A stretch of 64,000 nucleotides of DNA from Taishania sp045629585 (GCA_045629585.1 JAZQRM010000060.1:1-64000), one strand, 5' to 3'. Positions 24,767-34,933 are shown, counted from the first letter of the stretch. Numbers and translations are program-made. Notes: a model not told the origin generated them from the letters alone.

Positions 24767-27700
24767 ATGAAATTTATTAAAGCAGCCTTACGTCACAAAC
24801 AGGTAACACTTTCTGTTTTACTATTGGTTTTCATCACAGGTATTTACTCCTTATTGACCATGCCTCGTCGTGAAGATCCAAAAATCACAATTCGCGCAGG
24901 TCTTGTCGTTGCTTACTTCCCCGGTGCTAATTCCCATGAAGTTGAATTGCAAGTAACGCAAAAGGTGGAAGAATATCTTTTTCAGTTTAATGAGGTAAAA
25001 AAATCAAAAACTGTTTCCATTTCTCGAGATGGTTGTATGTCCATTTTTGTGGAATTAAATGACAATGTATCTCAACCTGATATTTTCTGGAGCACGTTGC
25101 GTCACCAAATGCTTATTACCAATAAAATTGCTTTACCAGAAGGGGTAATCGGTCCAATTGTTAATTCTGACTTTGGGGACACGGAAGCGATGGTGTTAGC
25201 GATCAAAAGTGAGACAGCAACTTATCCAGAACTGATGAAATATACATCTATGCTGGAGAACAACATTCGTCTCGTACCATCTGTTTCAAAAATTAAACGG
25301 ATTGGTGAACAATCTGAAGAATATTTAGTAGAAATAAACAACACCAAATTAGCACAACTAGGTATTTCACTAGAAAACATCGTTAAAGTAATTCAATCGC
25401 AAAACACGCTACTTCCTGCAGGTGAAATAAAAACAGGTGATTTAACAATTCCGATTACAGCAGTTAGTCATTATCAAACAGAGGCTGATATCGCGAATCA
25501 AATTGTAGGAGCTTCACAAACTGGAGAGGTAATCTATTTAAGAGACATTTCAACAATCAAGCGTCAAGTAAAAGAAAGTCAAACAGAAGCATATGTGGAT
25601 GGAAATCGCACTATTTTATTATCCATTCAAATGCATGAAAATAATAACATCGTTGATTTTGGAAATGCAGTTCGATCAAAAATTGAGGAAACAGAAAAAA
25701 TGCTTCCATCCTCAGTTAACATCATAAATATAATTGATCAACCATCATTAGTTGACCACAATGTTGGACACTTTATTAAAGAATTTTTCATCGCAATCAT
25801 AGCCGTAATATTAGTCGTACTATTAATGTTGCCATTACGTGTTGCTGCAGTTGCTGCAACGGCCATTCCAATAACAGTAAGTGTCACTTTTGCAATGCTA
25901 CATCTATTTGGTCTAGAACTGCACCAAGTTTCGCTTGCTGCGTTGATTGTTGTATTAGGTATGGTTGTGGATGACGCAATTGTCATTGCCGACAATTATG
26001 TTGAAAAATTAGATGAAGGTGAAAAACCTTGGGATGCAGCATGGAAATCTGCAAGTGAACTATTCATACCTGTGCTATCCGCTACAATCACCATTATTGC
26101 GGCTTTTTTACCAATGGCGTTACTACCTGGAATGACCGGTGAATTTATCCGTGCACTACCTTATACTGTTACAATTGCATTATTTAGTTCTTTCTTCATC
26201 GCGGTTCTTTTGACCCCTTTATTGTGTTTTACATTTATCAAAAAAGGACTACACAGTTCGCAAGATAAACCATCATTAAAAAATAAAATACTAGATGGAA
26301 TGCAGAACGGATATAATAAAGCATTGGATTATTGTATCACCAAACCAAAAACAATTGTAGCTATTAGCTTTTTCACTATAATACTAGCTGGCCTCCTATT
26401 TATTGGTGGTGTAAAGCAAAAATTCTTTCCAGCCGCTGAAAGAAATCAATTTGTGATTGAAGTGTGGCTTCCGACAGGATCACAAGTAGACGCAACGAGA
26501 ACAGCTGTTCAAAAATTGGAAAAAATAGTTGCAAAAGAACAAGGAATCACCAATTACACAACATTCATTGGTACTTCAGCACCACGTTTTTATTACAACT
26601 ACACACCTGTTTTGCCAACCAGTAATTTTGGTCAAATTGTAATTAATACTGAGACAGCCGAGCGTGCTCTCGAATTACAAGAAAAATGGGTAAATACACT
26701 TCAGCAAGAAGCACCAGAAGCATTTGTTGATGTTAAACTAATGCAACAAGGACAACCGCTCGATAATCCAGTAGAAATTCGCATTCAAGGAGAAGAACTT
26801 AGTGAAATTCTCACCCTAAAAGAAGAAGTTATTGCGATTGCCGAAGCTTCTCCTTTTTTAAAAAGCATACAATCTAATTTTAAAGAAGACTATTTCAGAG
26901 TAAATATTCAACTAAAAGACGAAGCGAAACGCCTTGGCTTCACAACAGAAAGTGTGGCAAAAATGTTATATACATCTGCCAATGGAGCACCAATCACAAC
27001 AATGTACGAAGGGGACAAAGCCATACAAGTGACTTTAAAAACAGATGAGGGGAACAAGAATACAAATGACTTCACCCATCTAAATAATATTTACTTAGAA
27101 TCTCCTGTAACACATGCAAATGTTCCTCTTAGTCAAATTGCTGATTTAGTACCTGCATGGTACACTGGACAAATTGTTCATAGAAATGGAATACGCACTT
27201 TGACCATTGGTTTAGAGCCTTTAGATCACATCCTCCCAAGTGAGTTATTGAAGGATATACGTTCAAAAATCAATTCAATAGCCTTACCTAATGGATACTC
27301 CATTGAATTTGGTGGAGAATACGGCAATCAACAGGAAACAATGTTACCAATGGCGGGGGTAATGGGGATCTCTATTGTATTAATATTCTTTATTCTCCTC
27401 TTCCAATTTCAAAATTTAAAGGAAACTATAATTGTAATTTTAACGATTCCCCTCAGTCTATTTGGCGCAATTTTAGGTCTTGTAGTCACAAGTAATAATT
27501 TTGGCTTCACTGCATTCATAGGATTAATCGCCTTATCCGGAATTGTAGTACGTAACGCTATTATTTTGGTGGATTATGCTCGTGAATTACAGCATCTCCA
27601 CGGAATGAGTATCCGTCAATCAGCAATCGAAGCTGGAAAACGAAGACTTCGCCCTATCTTTTTAACCGCAATGGCAGCTGCAATTGGGGTTGTTCCAATG

Positions 27701-27841
27701 ATTATAAGTGGTTCTCCAATGTGGAGTCCTCTGGCTAGTATCATAGCTTTTGGTGTTGTTTGGAGTATGATTACCGCATTATTTACCGTGCCAATTATTT
27801 ACATGTACTGGATCAAACCTTCAAAAAAGACAGAAGAATGA
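24767..27841 (+). CDS. RND multidrug-type efflux pump, inner-membrane subunit
   Basis: 1024 residues, full length for AcrB/HAE-type pumps. It has 12 helices in two halves (clusters at about 10-30, 335-490, 530-550, 860-1010) with large periplasmic loops. GMVVDDAIVIADNYVEK on TM4 carries the paired Asp proton-relay residues, and the TM10 Lys counterpart region is near the C-terminus. MPRREDPKITIRAGLVVAYFPGA is the typical start of Bacteroidota pumps. Substrate is not predictable. Its stop overlaps the ATG of the outer-membrane channel gene (ATGA). Confidence 0.95.
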   Translation: MKFIKAALRHKQVTLSVLLLVFITGIYSLLTMPRREDPKITIRAGLVVAYFPGANSHEVELQVTQKVEEYLFQFNEVKKSKTVSISRDGCMSIFVELNDNVSQPDIFWSTLRHQMLITNKIALPEGVIGPIVNSDFGDTEAMVLAIKSETATYPELMKYTSMLENNIRLVPSVSKIKRIGEQSEEYLVEINNTKLAQLGISLENIVKVIQSQNTLLPAGEIKTGDLTIPITAVSHYQTEADIANQIVGASQTGEVIYLRDISTIKRQVKESQTEAYVDGNRTILLSIQMHENNNIVDFGNAVRSKIEETEKMLPSSVNIINIIDQPSLVDHNVGHFIKEFFIAIIAVILVVLLMLPLRVAAVAATAIPITVSVTFAMLHLFGLELHQVSLAALIVVLGMVVDDAIVIADNYVEKLDEGEKPWDAAWKSASELFIPVLSATITIIAAFLPMALLPGMTGEFIRALPYTVTIALFSSFFIAVLLTPLLCFTFIKKGLHSSQDKPSLKNKILDGMQNGYNKALDYCITKPKTIVAISFFTIILAGLLFIGGVKQKFFPAAERNQFVIEVWLPTGSQVDATRTAVQKLEKIVAKEQGITNYTTFIGTSAPRFYYNYTPVLPTSNFGQIVINTETAERALELQEKWVNTLQQEAPEAFVDVKLMQQGQPLDNPVEIRIQGEELSEILTLKEEVIAIAEASPFLKSIQSNFKEDYFRVNIQLKDEAKRLGFTTESVAKMLYTSANGAPITTMYEGDKAIQVTLKTDEGNKNTNDFTHLNNIYLESPVTHANVPLSQIADLVPAWYTGQIVHRNGIRTLTIGLEPLDHILPSELLKDIRSKINSIALPNGYSIEFGGEYGNQQETMLPMAGVMGISIVLIFFILLFQFQNLKETIIVILTIPLSLFGAILGLVVTSNNFGFTAFIGLIALSGIVVRNAIILVDYARELQHLHGMSIRQSAIEAGKRRLRPIFLTAMAAAIGVVPMIISGSPMWSPLASIIAFGVVWSMITALFTVPIIYMYWIKPSKKTEE

Positions 27842-29157
27842 AAAAGTTATTAATGCTTATACCGAGTTTAATGGTTAGCCTAACCTGGGCACAAACCTAT
27901 ACAATGCAACAATTGGTTGATTCTGCATTAATCAATAATAAATTATTGCAAATAAAAACCTATCAAATAAAGGAAAAACAGGCTGCCTTGGCCTCCACGA
28001 ATCAACTGAGATTACCAAATCTGACGATAATGGGGAATTACATGTATAATTTCACTCCTTTACGTGTTAATGTGCCTGCAGGTGCTCTTGGTTCAACCCC
28101 CATACCTGGGTTACCAATCTCTATTCCTATTCCGTTTGAAAATGTTAATCAGGTTATTGGAAAAAACAACACCGTGGTCGCTGGTGCCATTCTATACCAA
28201 CCAATTACCGAACAATTTAAAATCAGCAACGGTACCAACGTCAAAAAAATAGATGTTCGAATTATTGAAGCTGAACAACAACAGACTGCTGAAAAAATAA
28301 AAAATGGAATTCAACAACTTTACTTAGGAATCAATGCAACGCGCTATGCAATTACAGCAATCGAAGGCAGTATTGAACTCGCGCAAGCAGAAGTTGACTA
28401 TATTCAAGTAGCCATCGAAAGTGAAAAAGCTATTCCGATGAACTATTATGGTTTAAAAGCATCATTAGCAGATGAAAAGCAGAAGAAACTAAAAAAAGAG
28501 GCTGAATTATTAAAAATGGTCAATACCTTAAACCAATTAACTCAATTGCAATTAACAGCTAACCAGATTTCAGACCAAGTAGTATCATTTCCAGAAGAAG
28601 AAACATTATCAAACTATGTGGCAAAGGCGCAAAACAGCCCAGACTATCAAATTGCCTATCTAAATCAACAGAAAGCAATTGAAGGAATCAGAGCAACAAA
28701 AAACAGTTATCTACCCGACCTAGGAGTAATTGGCGGATACATGTATCAATATGGCATTGACTATATCAACAACAACTTCGCTGTACTAGGTGTAAATCTA
28801 AAATGGAATATCAATGATATTTTTAGAAACAAACAAGAACAGCATCAACGCGAAGCATTAAAAGCACAAGCTACTTTATTTGCAGAGCATACGCAATCTG
28901 AAATTGAACAAAATATTAATACCGCATACCAAGAACTAATGCTTGCAAAGCAATTAATCCTTGTGGCAGAGGAGGTCGACGAATATCGTTTGTTAAATTT
29001 CGAAATGCACAAAGACAAATTTGATGCAGGTCTAATTAATTACAAAGAATTAGTCAAAACGAAACAAGAGCATACCAAAGCAAAATCAGATTACTATGCT
29101 GCGCTTTTAAATTATCAAATACATTTAAGCCAAATTAGAGCATTAACTGGGCAATAA
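27838..29157 (+). CDS. TolC-family outer-membrane efflux channel
   Basis: 439 residues from ATG 27838, which begins a signal peptide (MKKLLMLIPSLMVSLTWAQ). Two outer-membrane-efflux repeats of long amphipathic helices (about 25-215 and 230-430) end in the YKELVKTKQEHTKAKSDYYAALL helix typical of TolC proteins. It forms the exit duct of the tripartite pump. The gene overlaps the pump stop by 4 bases, so translation is coupled. A terminator follows. Confidence 0.93.
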   Translation: MKKLLMLIPSLMVSLTWAQTYTMQQLVDSALINNKLLQIKTYQIKEKQAALASTNQLRLPNLTIMGNYMYNFTPLRVNVPAGALGSTPIPGLPISIPIPFENVNQVIGKNNTVVAGAILYQPITEQFKISNGTNVKKIDVRIIEAEQQQTAEKIKNGIQQLYLGINATRYAITAIEGSIELAQAEVDYIQVAIESEKAIPMNYYGLKASLADEKQKKLKKEAELLKMVNTLNQLTQLQLTANQISDQVVSFPEEETLSNYVAKAQNSPDYQIAYLNQQKAIEGIRATKNSYLPDLGVIGGYMYQYGIDYINNNFAVLGVNLKWNINDIFRNKQEQHQREALKAQATLFAEHTQSEIEQNINTAYQELMLAKQLILVAEEVDEYRLLNFEMHKDKFDAGLINYKELVKTKQEHTKAKSDYYAALLNYQIHLSQIRALTGQ

Positions 29158-29176
29158 ACATTGTGCAATATCATAT

Positions 29177-29213
29177 TTTAAAAGGGTAAGCAATAAAAAC
29201 TTACCCTTTTAAA
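29177..29213 (+). terminator. Rho-independent terminator of the efflux operon
   Basis: TTTAAAAGGGTAAG pairs with CTTACCCTTTTAAA across a 9-base A-rich loop, 19 bases after the channel gene. Confidence 0.85.
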
Positions 29214-29326
29214 GAAACTTCATCGAATCAACAAAAGTCTTTAATCCAATCATAAAACGTACAAAAAAACATTCCAAACAGAAATAATAGTTCGTTAAAA
29301 CAACACTCCATTACTTTGAATTTAAG

Positions 29327-29334
29327 TATCTTTG
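29327..29334 (+). promoter_or_regulatory. Candidate -7 promoter box (TATCTTTG) at the hydrolase gene start
   Basis: Exact TAnnTTTG. It overlaps the TTG at 29332 that opens the hydrolase frame, so either the box or that start is not used. Confidence 0.45.
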
Positions 29335-30153
29335 CAGCATAATTTCATCATTGATTTTAAAAAAAAAGTGCTTCATTACAAAATTTTCAACAATACAAAC
29401 ACTAACGCACCATGGATTACTTTTATTCATGGTGCCGGAGGAAGTAGCAACATCTGGTTTAAACAATTAAAAGCTTTTAGAGAAAATTATAATCTACTAC
29501 TAATTGATCTTAGAGGACATGGGCTTTCAAAAAACATTTATTCTGATTGGAAAAAATATTCATTTGAAGCTGTCGGAAATGATGTATTAGAAGTGTTGGA
29601 TTTTCTTAAAATACAACAAACCCATTTTGTTGGAATTTCTTTAGGTACAATTATTATACGTGAATTAACAGAAAGGCATCCGGAAAGAACTTTAAGCATG
29701 ATATTAGGTGGAGCTGTTACCCATTTCAATTTTAGATGCCGAATTCTAATGCGAATAGCAAATACCACAAAGTCTTTTGTACCGTACATGATTTTATATA
29801 ATTTTTTCGCATTTATTATAATGCCGAAAAAAAATCACTCAGAATCGAGAAATTTATTTGTTTCCGAAGCTAAAAAACTATACCAAAAAGAGTTCAAAAA
29901 ATGGATTTCAATGATCACTCAGTTGAAACCTATATTTAACCTCTTTCACTCAAAAGAAGCTGATAAACCAACTTTATATATAATGGGGAGTGAAGATTAC
30001 CTCTTTTTGCCTTCAGTAAAAAAAATAGTTGCTTCTCACAAAAAGACATCCTTAGCAATTATTGAACATTGTGGACATGTTGTAAACATCGAACAACCTC
30101 AAATCTTTAATGCGCTTTTACTTGATCACTTACATTTGTTTGAAAAAAGATAG
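29332..30153 (+). CDS. Alpha/beta hydrolase
   Basis: 273 residues with the alpha/beta hydrolase set: FIHGAGGSSNIWF (oxyanion loop) near 31-43, RGHGLS, nucleophile elbow GISLGT with Ser103, acid Asp in GSEDYLF near 223, and His in HCGHVVN near 248. No ATG lies near the start. TTG 29332 keeps the first strand (NFIIDFKKKVLHYKIF) but sits inside a promoter-like box, and GTG 29368 is the alternative. Soluble enzyme of unknown ester or lactone substrate. Confidence 0.85.
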   Translation: MQHNFIIDFKKKVLHYKIFNNTNTNAPWITFIHGAGGSSNIWFKQLKAFRENYNLLLIDLRGHGLSKNIYSDWKKYSFEAVGNDVLEVLDFLKIQQTHFVGISLGTIIIRELTERHPERTLSMILGGAVTHFNFRCRILMRIANTTKSFVPYMILYNFFAFIIMPKKNHSESRNLFVSEAKKLYQKEFKKWISMITQLKPIFNLFHSKEADKPTLYIMGSEDYLFLPSVKKIVASHKKTSLAIIEHCGHVVNIEQPQIFNALLLDHLHLFEKR

Positions 30154-30394
30154 TACACCATATCGCAACAAAAGAAACACAACAAATTATTAATCAGCCG
30201 ATTAATAAAAATTGTTATTGGTTAATTTTTATTAAAAAAAAGATGAAAATTAACAAATTTATCAGAAAAAAGTGCATTTCTTTGTTATTGAATACTATTA
30301 CTTTATAATCTCTTTCGATCTTGATTTATCTTAAAACGTAAATTCGTACGATTACAAGGAGCTTATATAAACGCTATTAATCAATCATTTACAA

Positions 30395-32581
30395 ATGGTT
30401 TTAAGCACACTAAATTGCGAAGATGAAAAGATTCATCTCTGCGGACAAATACAACCTTTTGGTTATATGATTGTCTTTAATATGAGTAAACAATGTATTG
30501 CAATAAGTGAAAATTGTAAAGATTGGCTTAATCAGCCTATCGAATCCCTTTTAAATAAAAACATTCTTTTTTTCCAAGATCTATTTAAAACAGAAGATTG
30601 TTTAGATTTTAATGAAAATGAGATGCAGCTGTTACGTGAAGAAGCTATGCTCTTTTCTATAACATTAAACGAAATTCGTTATCAGCTAAATATTCAGATA
30701 AACAGTGAGCATTTATTCTTTGAATTTGAAGAAATTGATGCCTTAAATGTTGAGTTATCACAATTTCAAAAATTTCAAACCACATTAAATCGATCAAATA
30801 ATATTTGGCAAACACTCTCCGATAGTATATATAAAATTATAGGATTTGATCGAATAATGATTTATCAATTCTTGGAAGATCAATCCGGTCAAGTTATAGC
30901 AGAAAGTGTACATGGAAATTTAGCACCTGTTCTTGGTTTCCGTTATCCAGAATTTGATATCCCAGCACAAGCACGTGCTATCTTTGTTCACAATCATAGT
31001 AGACAAACTCCTAACATCTTTGCAAAACCTGTTAATTTGATTGGTAAGTCAGTGCATGAAATAGATTTATCAAACTCACAAATTAGACAAATGTCACCTA
31101 TCCATCTAAAATATTTAGAAAATACTGAGGTGACCGCAAGTGCAAGTTTTTCCATCATAGTAGAAAATAAATTGTGGGGTTTAGTTTGTTGCCAACATCA
31201 AAGTCCAAAATATATTACGCTCAATGAAAAAAACCTATGTCTCTTCATCACAAATTATGCAGCAAATAGATTTTTAGTTACTGAAAGAGACTTATCCTTA
31301 GAACAAGCAGAATTAATTAGAAATATAGAACTCGATTTAAAAGAAAAGTTATTCTATAATCAATCGTTGGAACTCATTCTTGATGATTTTTCAGAATCTT
31401 TTATGAAAATATTATCTGCTAGTGGACTTATCATAAAAACCCCTGAAACCATAATCAGATATGGAGACACTCCTTCTGATTTAGTCTATTCAGAAATAAG
31501 AAAAGATATAAAAGAAGCTTCTCCTATTGATGAAATCTACACAACACATCAATATTCATTAGAGAAAAGCAATAAAAAAATATATACAGACAATTGTTCA
31601 GGGATAGCTCGAATTAAGTTTGATCAAAATGAATTATATTCCATTTATTGGTTTAGAAAGGAGATTATAAAGGAAGAAATATGGGCCGGTAATCCTGAAA
31701 AAGTAAAAACATTTTCAGAAGAACATCAAGCATATATTTTTAATCCTAGAAATAATTTTGATGCATGGAGAAATATAGTCTACAAACAAGCAGAACAATG
31801 GTCAAATTTTGATTTAAAATTTTTACACCGTATCCATCAGATTATAAAAGAGTCGATTCTCCGAAAAATGGAGGAAACACGTGAATTAAATGAACGTTTA
31901 ATAGAAATTAATAACCGTCTAGATGCGTACACTCATCAAATTGGTCATGATTTAAGAAATCCATTAACCACAATAAAAGCTAGTGCTGAATACCTACAAA
32001 GGTGTGATAACCTAAGTATTAATGTCATTACTCAGTTTTCAAACTATATTCTTGAAGCTACCAATTTAATTAATAATATCATTGATAAAACAATAGATTC
32101 GACTTCTCAATCGCCCATTCCTTTAAATTATTCACCAATCAATGTAGATCGTTTTATAGAACAAATTGTGCAACAAGCGGTCAAAGAATATAGCGTACAA
32201 AATTTCAAAATTCATATCGGTACCCTTCATCCTGTATCAGGTGAAAAAACACTCCTCTATCAACTTTTTATGAACATTATAAACAACGCGTTTAAGTTTA
32301 GTAGTAAACAAGAAATTACCGAAGTCAAAATTGAAAGTACTGTAGAAGCCGAAAATGTCGTTTATTACATTACCGATAATGGAATTGGAATTGAAGAAGA
32401 GGAAAATACTTCCATATTTAGCATGTTTAAACGCCTTTCAAATGCGGAAGAGTTCGAAGGAACAGGTGTTGGAATGTCAATAGTCAAAAGAATAGTTGAA
32501 AGGCTAAATGCAAATATATCCTTCGATTCGAAACTTGGAATCGGTACCACTTTTAAGATTTCATTTCCATATGCATACTAA
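30395..32581 (+). CDS. bphP: Bacteriophytochrome sensor histidine kinase
   Basis: 728 residues: PAS-GAF-PHY photosensory core plus HisKA and HATPase. Key residues are kept. Cys8 (LNCEDEKIHLCGQIQPFG) is the biliverdin-attaching position of BphPs. In GAF, RYPEFDIPAQAR contains Asp188, and MSPIHLKYL contains His237, equivalent to Asp207 and His260 of Deinococcus BphP. In PHY there is WAGNPEK and a PRxxF tongue motif at 451-455. The kinase phospho-site is His518 in THQIGHDLRNPL, with ATP-binding GIGIEEEE and GTGVGMSIV. It should sense red/far-red light. No response regulator is adjacent. The heme oxygenase gene overlaps its 3' end by 11 bases. Confidence 0.95.
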   Translation: MVLSTLNCEDEKIHLCGQIQPFGYMIVFNMSKQCIAISENCKDWLNQPIESLLNKNILFFQDLFKTEDCLDFNENEMQLLREEAMLFSITLNEIRYQLNIQINSEHLFFEFEEIDALNVELSQFQKFQTTLNRSNNIWQTLSDSIYKIIGFDRIMIYQFLEDQSGQVIAESVHGNLAPVLGFRYPEFDIPAQARAIFVHNHSRQTPNIFAKPVNLIGKSVHEIDLSNSQIRQMSPIHLKYLENTEVTASASFSIIVENKLWGLVCCQHQSPKYITLNEKNLCLFITNYAANRFLVTERDLSLEQAELIRNIELDLKEKLFYNQSLELILDDFSESFMKILSASGLIIKTPETIIRYGDTPSDLVYSEIRKDIKEASPIDEIYTTHQYSLEKSNKKIYTDNCSGIARIKFDQNELYSIYWFRKEIIKEEIWAGNPEKVKTFSEEHQAYIFNPRNNFDAWRNIVYKQAEQWSNFDLKFLHRIHQIIKESILRKMEETRELNERLIEINNRLDAYTHQIGHDLRNPLTTIKASAEYLQRCDNLSINVITQFSNYILEATNLINNIIDKTIDSTSQSPIPLNYSPINVDRFIEQIVQQAVKEYSVQNFKIHIGTLHPVSGEKTLLYQLFMNIINNAFKFSSKQEITEVKIESTVEAENVVYYITDNGIGIEEEENTSIFSMFKRLSNAEEFEGTGVGMSIVKRIVERLNANISFDSKLGIGTTFKISFPYAY

Positions 32582-33101
32582 ACGATTAAAAGAAGAAACC
32601 AAGCATTTACATGATAGAGTTGAACATGTAATGCACTCAACACTGTTGTTTACAGGTGAGTTTACAGTTGCTCTCTATCAAAATTTCTTAATACAGTCCT
32701 ATCGTTATCTTTCAAGTATTGAAAAAAACACAATACAACATTGGACAAATTATGCTGAAATAATTCAGCAAAAAACAGAAGCTGTAAAAAAAGATTTAAC
32801 CATTCTTAAACTAGATTTACCATCATCTGAAATATTAAACCAAACTAATAATAGTAAATACTACACCCTTGGAAAGATTTATATTGTTCTTGGAGCAATG
32901 CTGGGGAATAAAATGATTTACAAAGCATTAAAATCAAACCCAGCCTTTACAACAGTACCTTTCTTTTATCTTACGGAGCATCAAGATCATCTAGGTGAAA
33001 TTTGGAGTGCATTTCAAAACCATATAAATCAACTGGAAGAAGTACAACTGGAAGAAGTTATTGAGGGAGCTAAAACTGGTTATCTCTTTTTTGGTGAATA
33101 A
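32571..33101 (+). CDS. bphO: Heme oxygenase (biliverdin-forming, BphO-type)
   Basis: 176 residues from ATG 32571. The proximal heme ligand is His14 in LKEETKHLHDRVE, and GKIYIVLGAMLGNKMIYKAL is the distal helix (usual GSxLGG region, here LGAMLGNK). The enzyme opens heme to biliverdin, the chromophore of the phytochrome encoded just upstream. The ATG lies inside the phytochrome reading frame, so translation is coupled and the two products are made together. Frames upstream of 32571 overlap the kinase too far to be real. The glycine pair of the distal helix is altered, but the rest fits. Confidence 0.9.
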   Translation: MHTKRLKEETKHLHDRVEHVMHSTLLFTGEFTVALYQNFLIQSYRYLSSIEKNTIQHWTNYAEIIQQKTEAVKKDLTILKLDLPSSEILNQTNNSKYYTLGKIYIVLGAMLGNKMIYKALKSNPAFTTVPFFYLTEHQDHLGEIWSAFQNHINQLEEVQLEEVIEGAKTGYLFFGE

Positions 33102-33111
33102 TGTAACTCAA

Positions 33112-33696
33112 TTAGAAAATAGTTAAAGAATTAATGGATCGACCAATGTATTTCTCCAATGTTTTGTAACTTCCTTTTTTAAGATTCCGCTTTACAATTG
33201 CATTAAAAATAGTACGCTGTAATCCCACCGGAATCCCATAAATTCGAGTATTCTGCAACGTTAATATCAAAGCTGTGTGAGCAAGTGATTTTGGATTACC
33301 TTTTTTATCTGTCAATCCATCATCCATTAATCCATAATGAATACGCATAGACTCTTCGAAATGGCGAGGTGGAGTCAGTTTTACACGGAAAATCAATTCT
33401 TCATCAGCACGATTTAAAAAAGTATGAGGAGTACCAATTGGGGCTATAAACGTTTCACCTGGTTGAAGTTGAATCTCGTCTTTGTTCGTTTGATATTTCA
33501 ATGTCAATTGACCTGAAATACATTCAAAAGATTCCGTGAAAACATCGTGTGTATGCAATGGCGGACCATCTCCATGCGGTGGCAATTTCACCTCCAAAAG
33601 CAAATATGCTCCGTTTGTTTCTTCTGCAGTTTCTAAAAAAGTGACGGTTTCTCCAGTGGCGCGATTTACAACTGTTCGAGGTAATTGTGTTGACAT
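33112..33696 (-). CDS. Cupin domain protein
   Basis: 194 residues from ATG 33696. GDGPPLHTHDVFTESFECISGQLTLKYQ is the metal-binding cupin motif 1 (HxH ... E), and FIAPIGTPHTFLNRADEELIFRVKLTP is motif 2. The C-terminal ~70 residues (KGNPKSLAHTALILTLQNTRIYGI...) look like those of small quercetinase-like cupins. An ATG at 33750 adds 18 residues, but a -7 box at 33711-33718 lies between the two, so 33696 is preferred. It is convergent with the heme oxygenase gene, 10 bases apart. Substrate unknown. Confidence 0.85.
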   Translation of the reverse strand: MSTQLPRTVVNRATGETVTFLETAEETNGAYLLLEVKLPPHGDGPPLHTHDVFTESFECISGQLTLKYQTNKDEIQLQPGETFIAPIGTPHTFLNRADEELIFRVKLTPPRHFEESMRIHYGLMDDGLTDKKGNPKSLAHTALILTLQNTRIYGIPVGLQRTIFNAIVKRNLKKGSYKTLEKYIGRSINSLTIF

Positions 33697-33710
33697 TTCT
33701 TTCTTTTGCA

Positions 33711-33718
33711 CAAAAATA
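33711..33718 (-). promoter_or_regulatory. Candidate -7 promoter box (TATTTTTG) for the cupin gene
   Basis: Exact TAnnTTTG on the minus strand, 14 bases upstream of ATG 33696. It decides against the start at 33750. Confidence 0.6.
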
Positions 33719-33840
33719 CAACTTAAAAAAACAACACTTGTTGAATTCATGTAACAAACACTCCATTCTTCGTTTAGGTCAAACTACTTACTAAATACAC
33801 CAAGCAAAAAAACATTATATTTATCTACTTAAAACGACTT

Positions 33841-34548
33841 ATGAAGTACTTATTTCCGTTACTGTTTTGCACATCTCTTCTCTCTTGTAATTATTCTAAA
33901 AAGAAAAATATCTGCGCGAAAATTCAAGATAACGACCAAAAAAAAGTACGCTATACATTTTCACAATCTGAAATCGTTGATTTTGGTGTTTCTTCAGGGC
34001 TATATCAGATTCTTTACGATTATTCAAATCCTTTAGACACCTTTTACAACAGAGCATATGTAATCGGAAAGGATAGTATTGTTTACCTTCAGCTGGGATT
34101 CTTCAAAAACACAGATGAATACCGTGACTTCGCCCATCAAGGTGATAAAAAACAACTCATTCTATTCGACGGAATCACCAAACATTCACTCTCCCTTCCC
34201 CTATTCGACACGCATATGTCCAACTTCTCGATAAATGACCATATTATTTACTACTGGGGATTAAAAGATTACAAAACATACGCGTGTTATTACGATCTAA
34301 ACACAAACAAACACCAGTCTATTTATTTAGGCCCGTCACCTGAAACGGATTTTGACGGAATATTTGGAGCGCCAATTGTAGAGAAAAATAACCAAGTCAT
34401 TTTTAAACTGTATGATTTAGTTGAATCGACCTGGCATGTAAACGACACATGCACAAAAATTTTTATCTTCACTGAACCAATGCGTCATCGATTGCACTTA
34501 TATGAAAATGACAACATAAATAAAGAAACTAATCATGAAAATATTTAA
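33841..34548 (+). CDS. Lipoprotein of unknown function
   Basis: 235 residues. Lipoprotein signal MKYLFPLLFCTSLLSC (lipobox SLLSC, Cys16). The mature part is polar, with repeated aromatic strand-like segments (YYWGLKDYKTYACYYDLNTN, HQSIYLGPSPETDFDGIFG) that suggest a beta-propeller or sandwich fold, but I recognise no family. The last 14 bases overlap the next gene, so the two are probably translated together. Confidence 0.7.
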   Translation: MKYLFPLLFCTSLLSCNYSKKKNICAKIQDNDQKKVRYTFSQSEIVDFGVSSGLYQILYDYSNPLDTFYNRAYVIGKDSIVYLQLGFFKNTDEYRDFAHQGDKKQLILFDGITKHSLSLPLFDTHMSNFSINDHIIYYWGLKDYKTYACYYDLNTNKHQSIYLGPSPETDFDGIFGAPIVEKNNQVIFKLYDLVESTWHVNDTCTKIFIFTEPMRHRLHLYENDNINKETNHENI

Positions 34549-34900
34549 ACAATTCACCTATCTATACTGTATTTTACTATATACCATTGGTTTAATATAT
34601 GTTATAGAGGAAAACATAGCATTTCACTATCATAAAGATTTTTTTGAAGGTTACCGATTAGCCGTTCCGATTTTACTTTTTCTTTTTTTTCATATTCCGG
34701 TAGTACTATTTTTTATAATAGTCAAAAACACATCAAAATGGGCAATCCTTCTGGCAACAATGGGACTTTTATATTTATGTTTTTTCGTAGGTTTCCAGCT
34801 CGCTTTATTTATTGGATTAATAACCATAATCGCTGCATTAGTTTATCATTGCTTTGATTTTTTGAGATTAATAAAAGATTCAAACACAGAAGTAAACTGA
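34535..34900 (+). CDS. Four-helix membrane protein, unknown
   Basis: 121 residues with four hydrophobic segments (about 8-22, 41-65, 69-85, 87-107). It overlaps the preceding lipoprotein gene by 14 bases. No family recognised. The lipoprotein/membrane-protein pair may form one envelope unit (inference). Confidence 0.65.
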   Translation: MKIFKQFTYLYCILLYTIGLIYVIEENIAFHYHKDFFEGYRLAVPILLFLFFHIPVVLFFIIVKNTSKWAILLATMGLLYLCFFVGFQLALFIGLITIIAALVYHCFDFLRLIKDSNTEVN

Positions 34901-34933
34901 ATTAAAAAAGTAGATTCCTTCTTGATAATTAAC

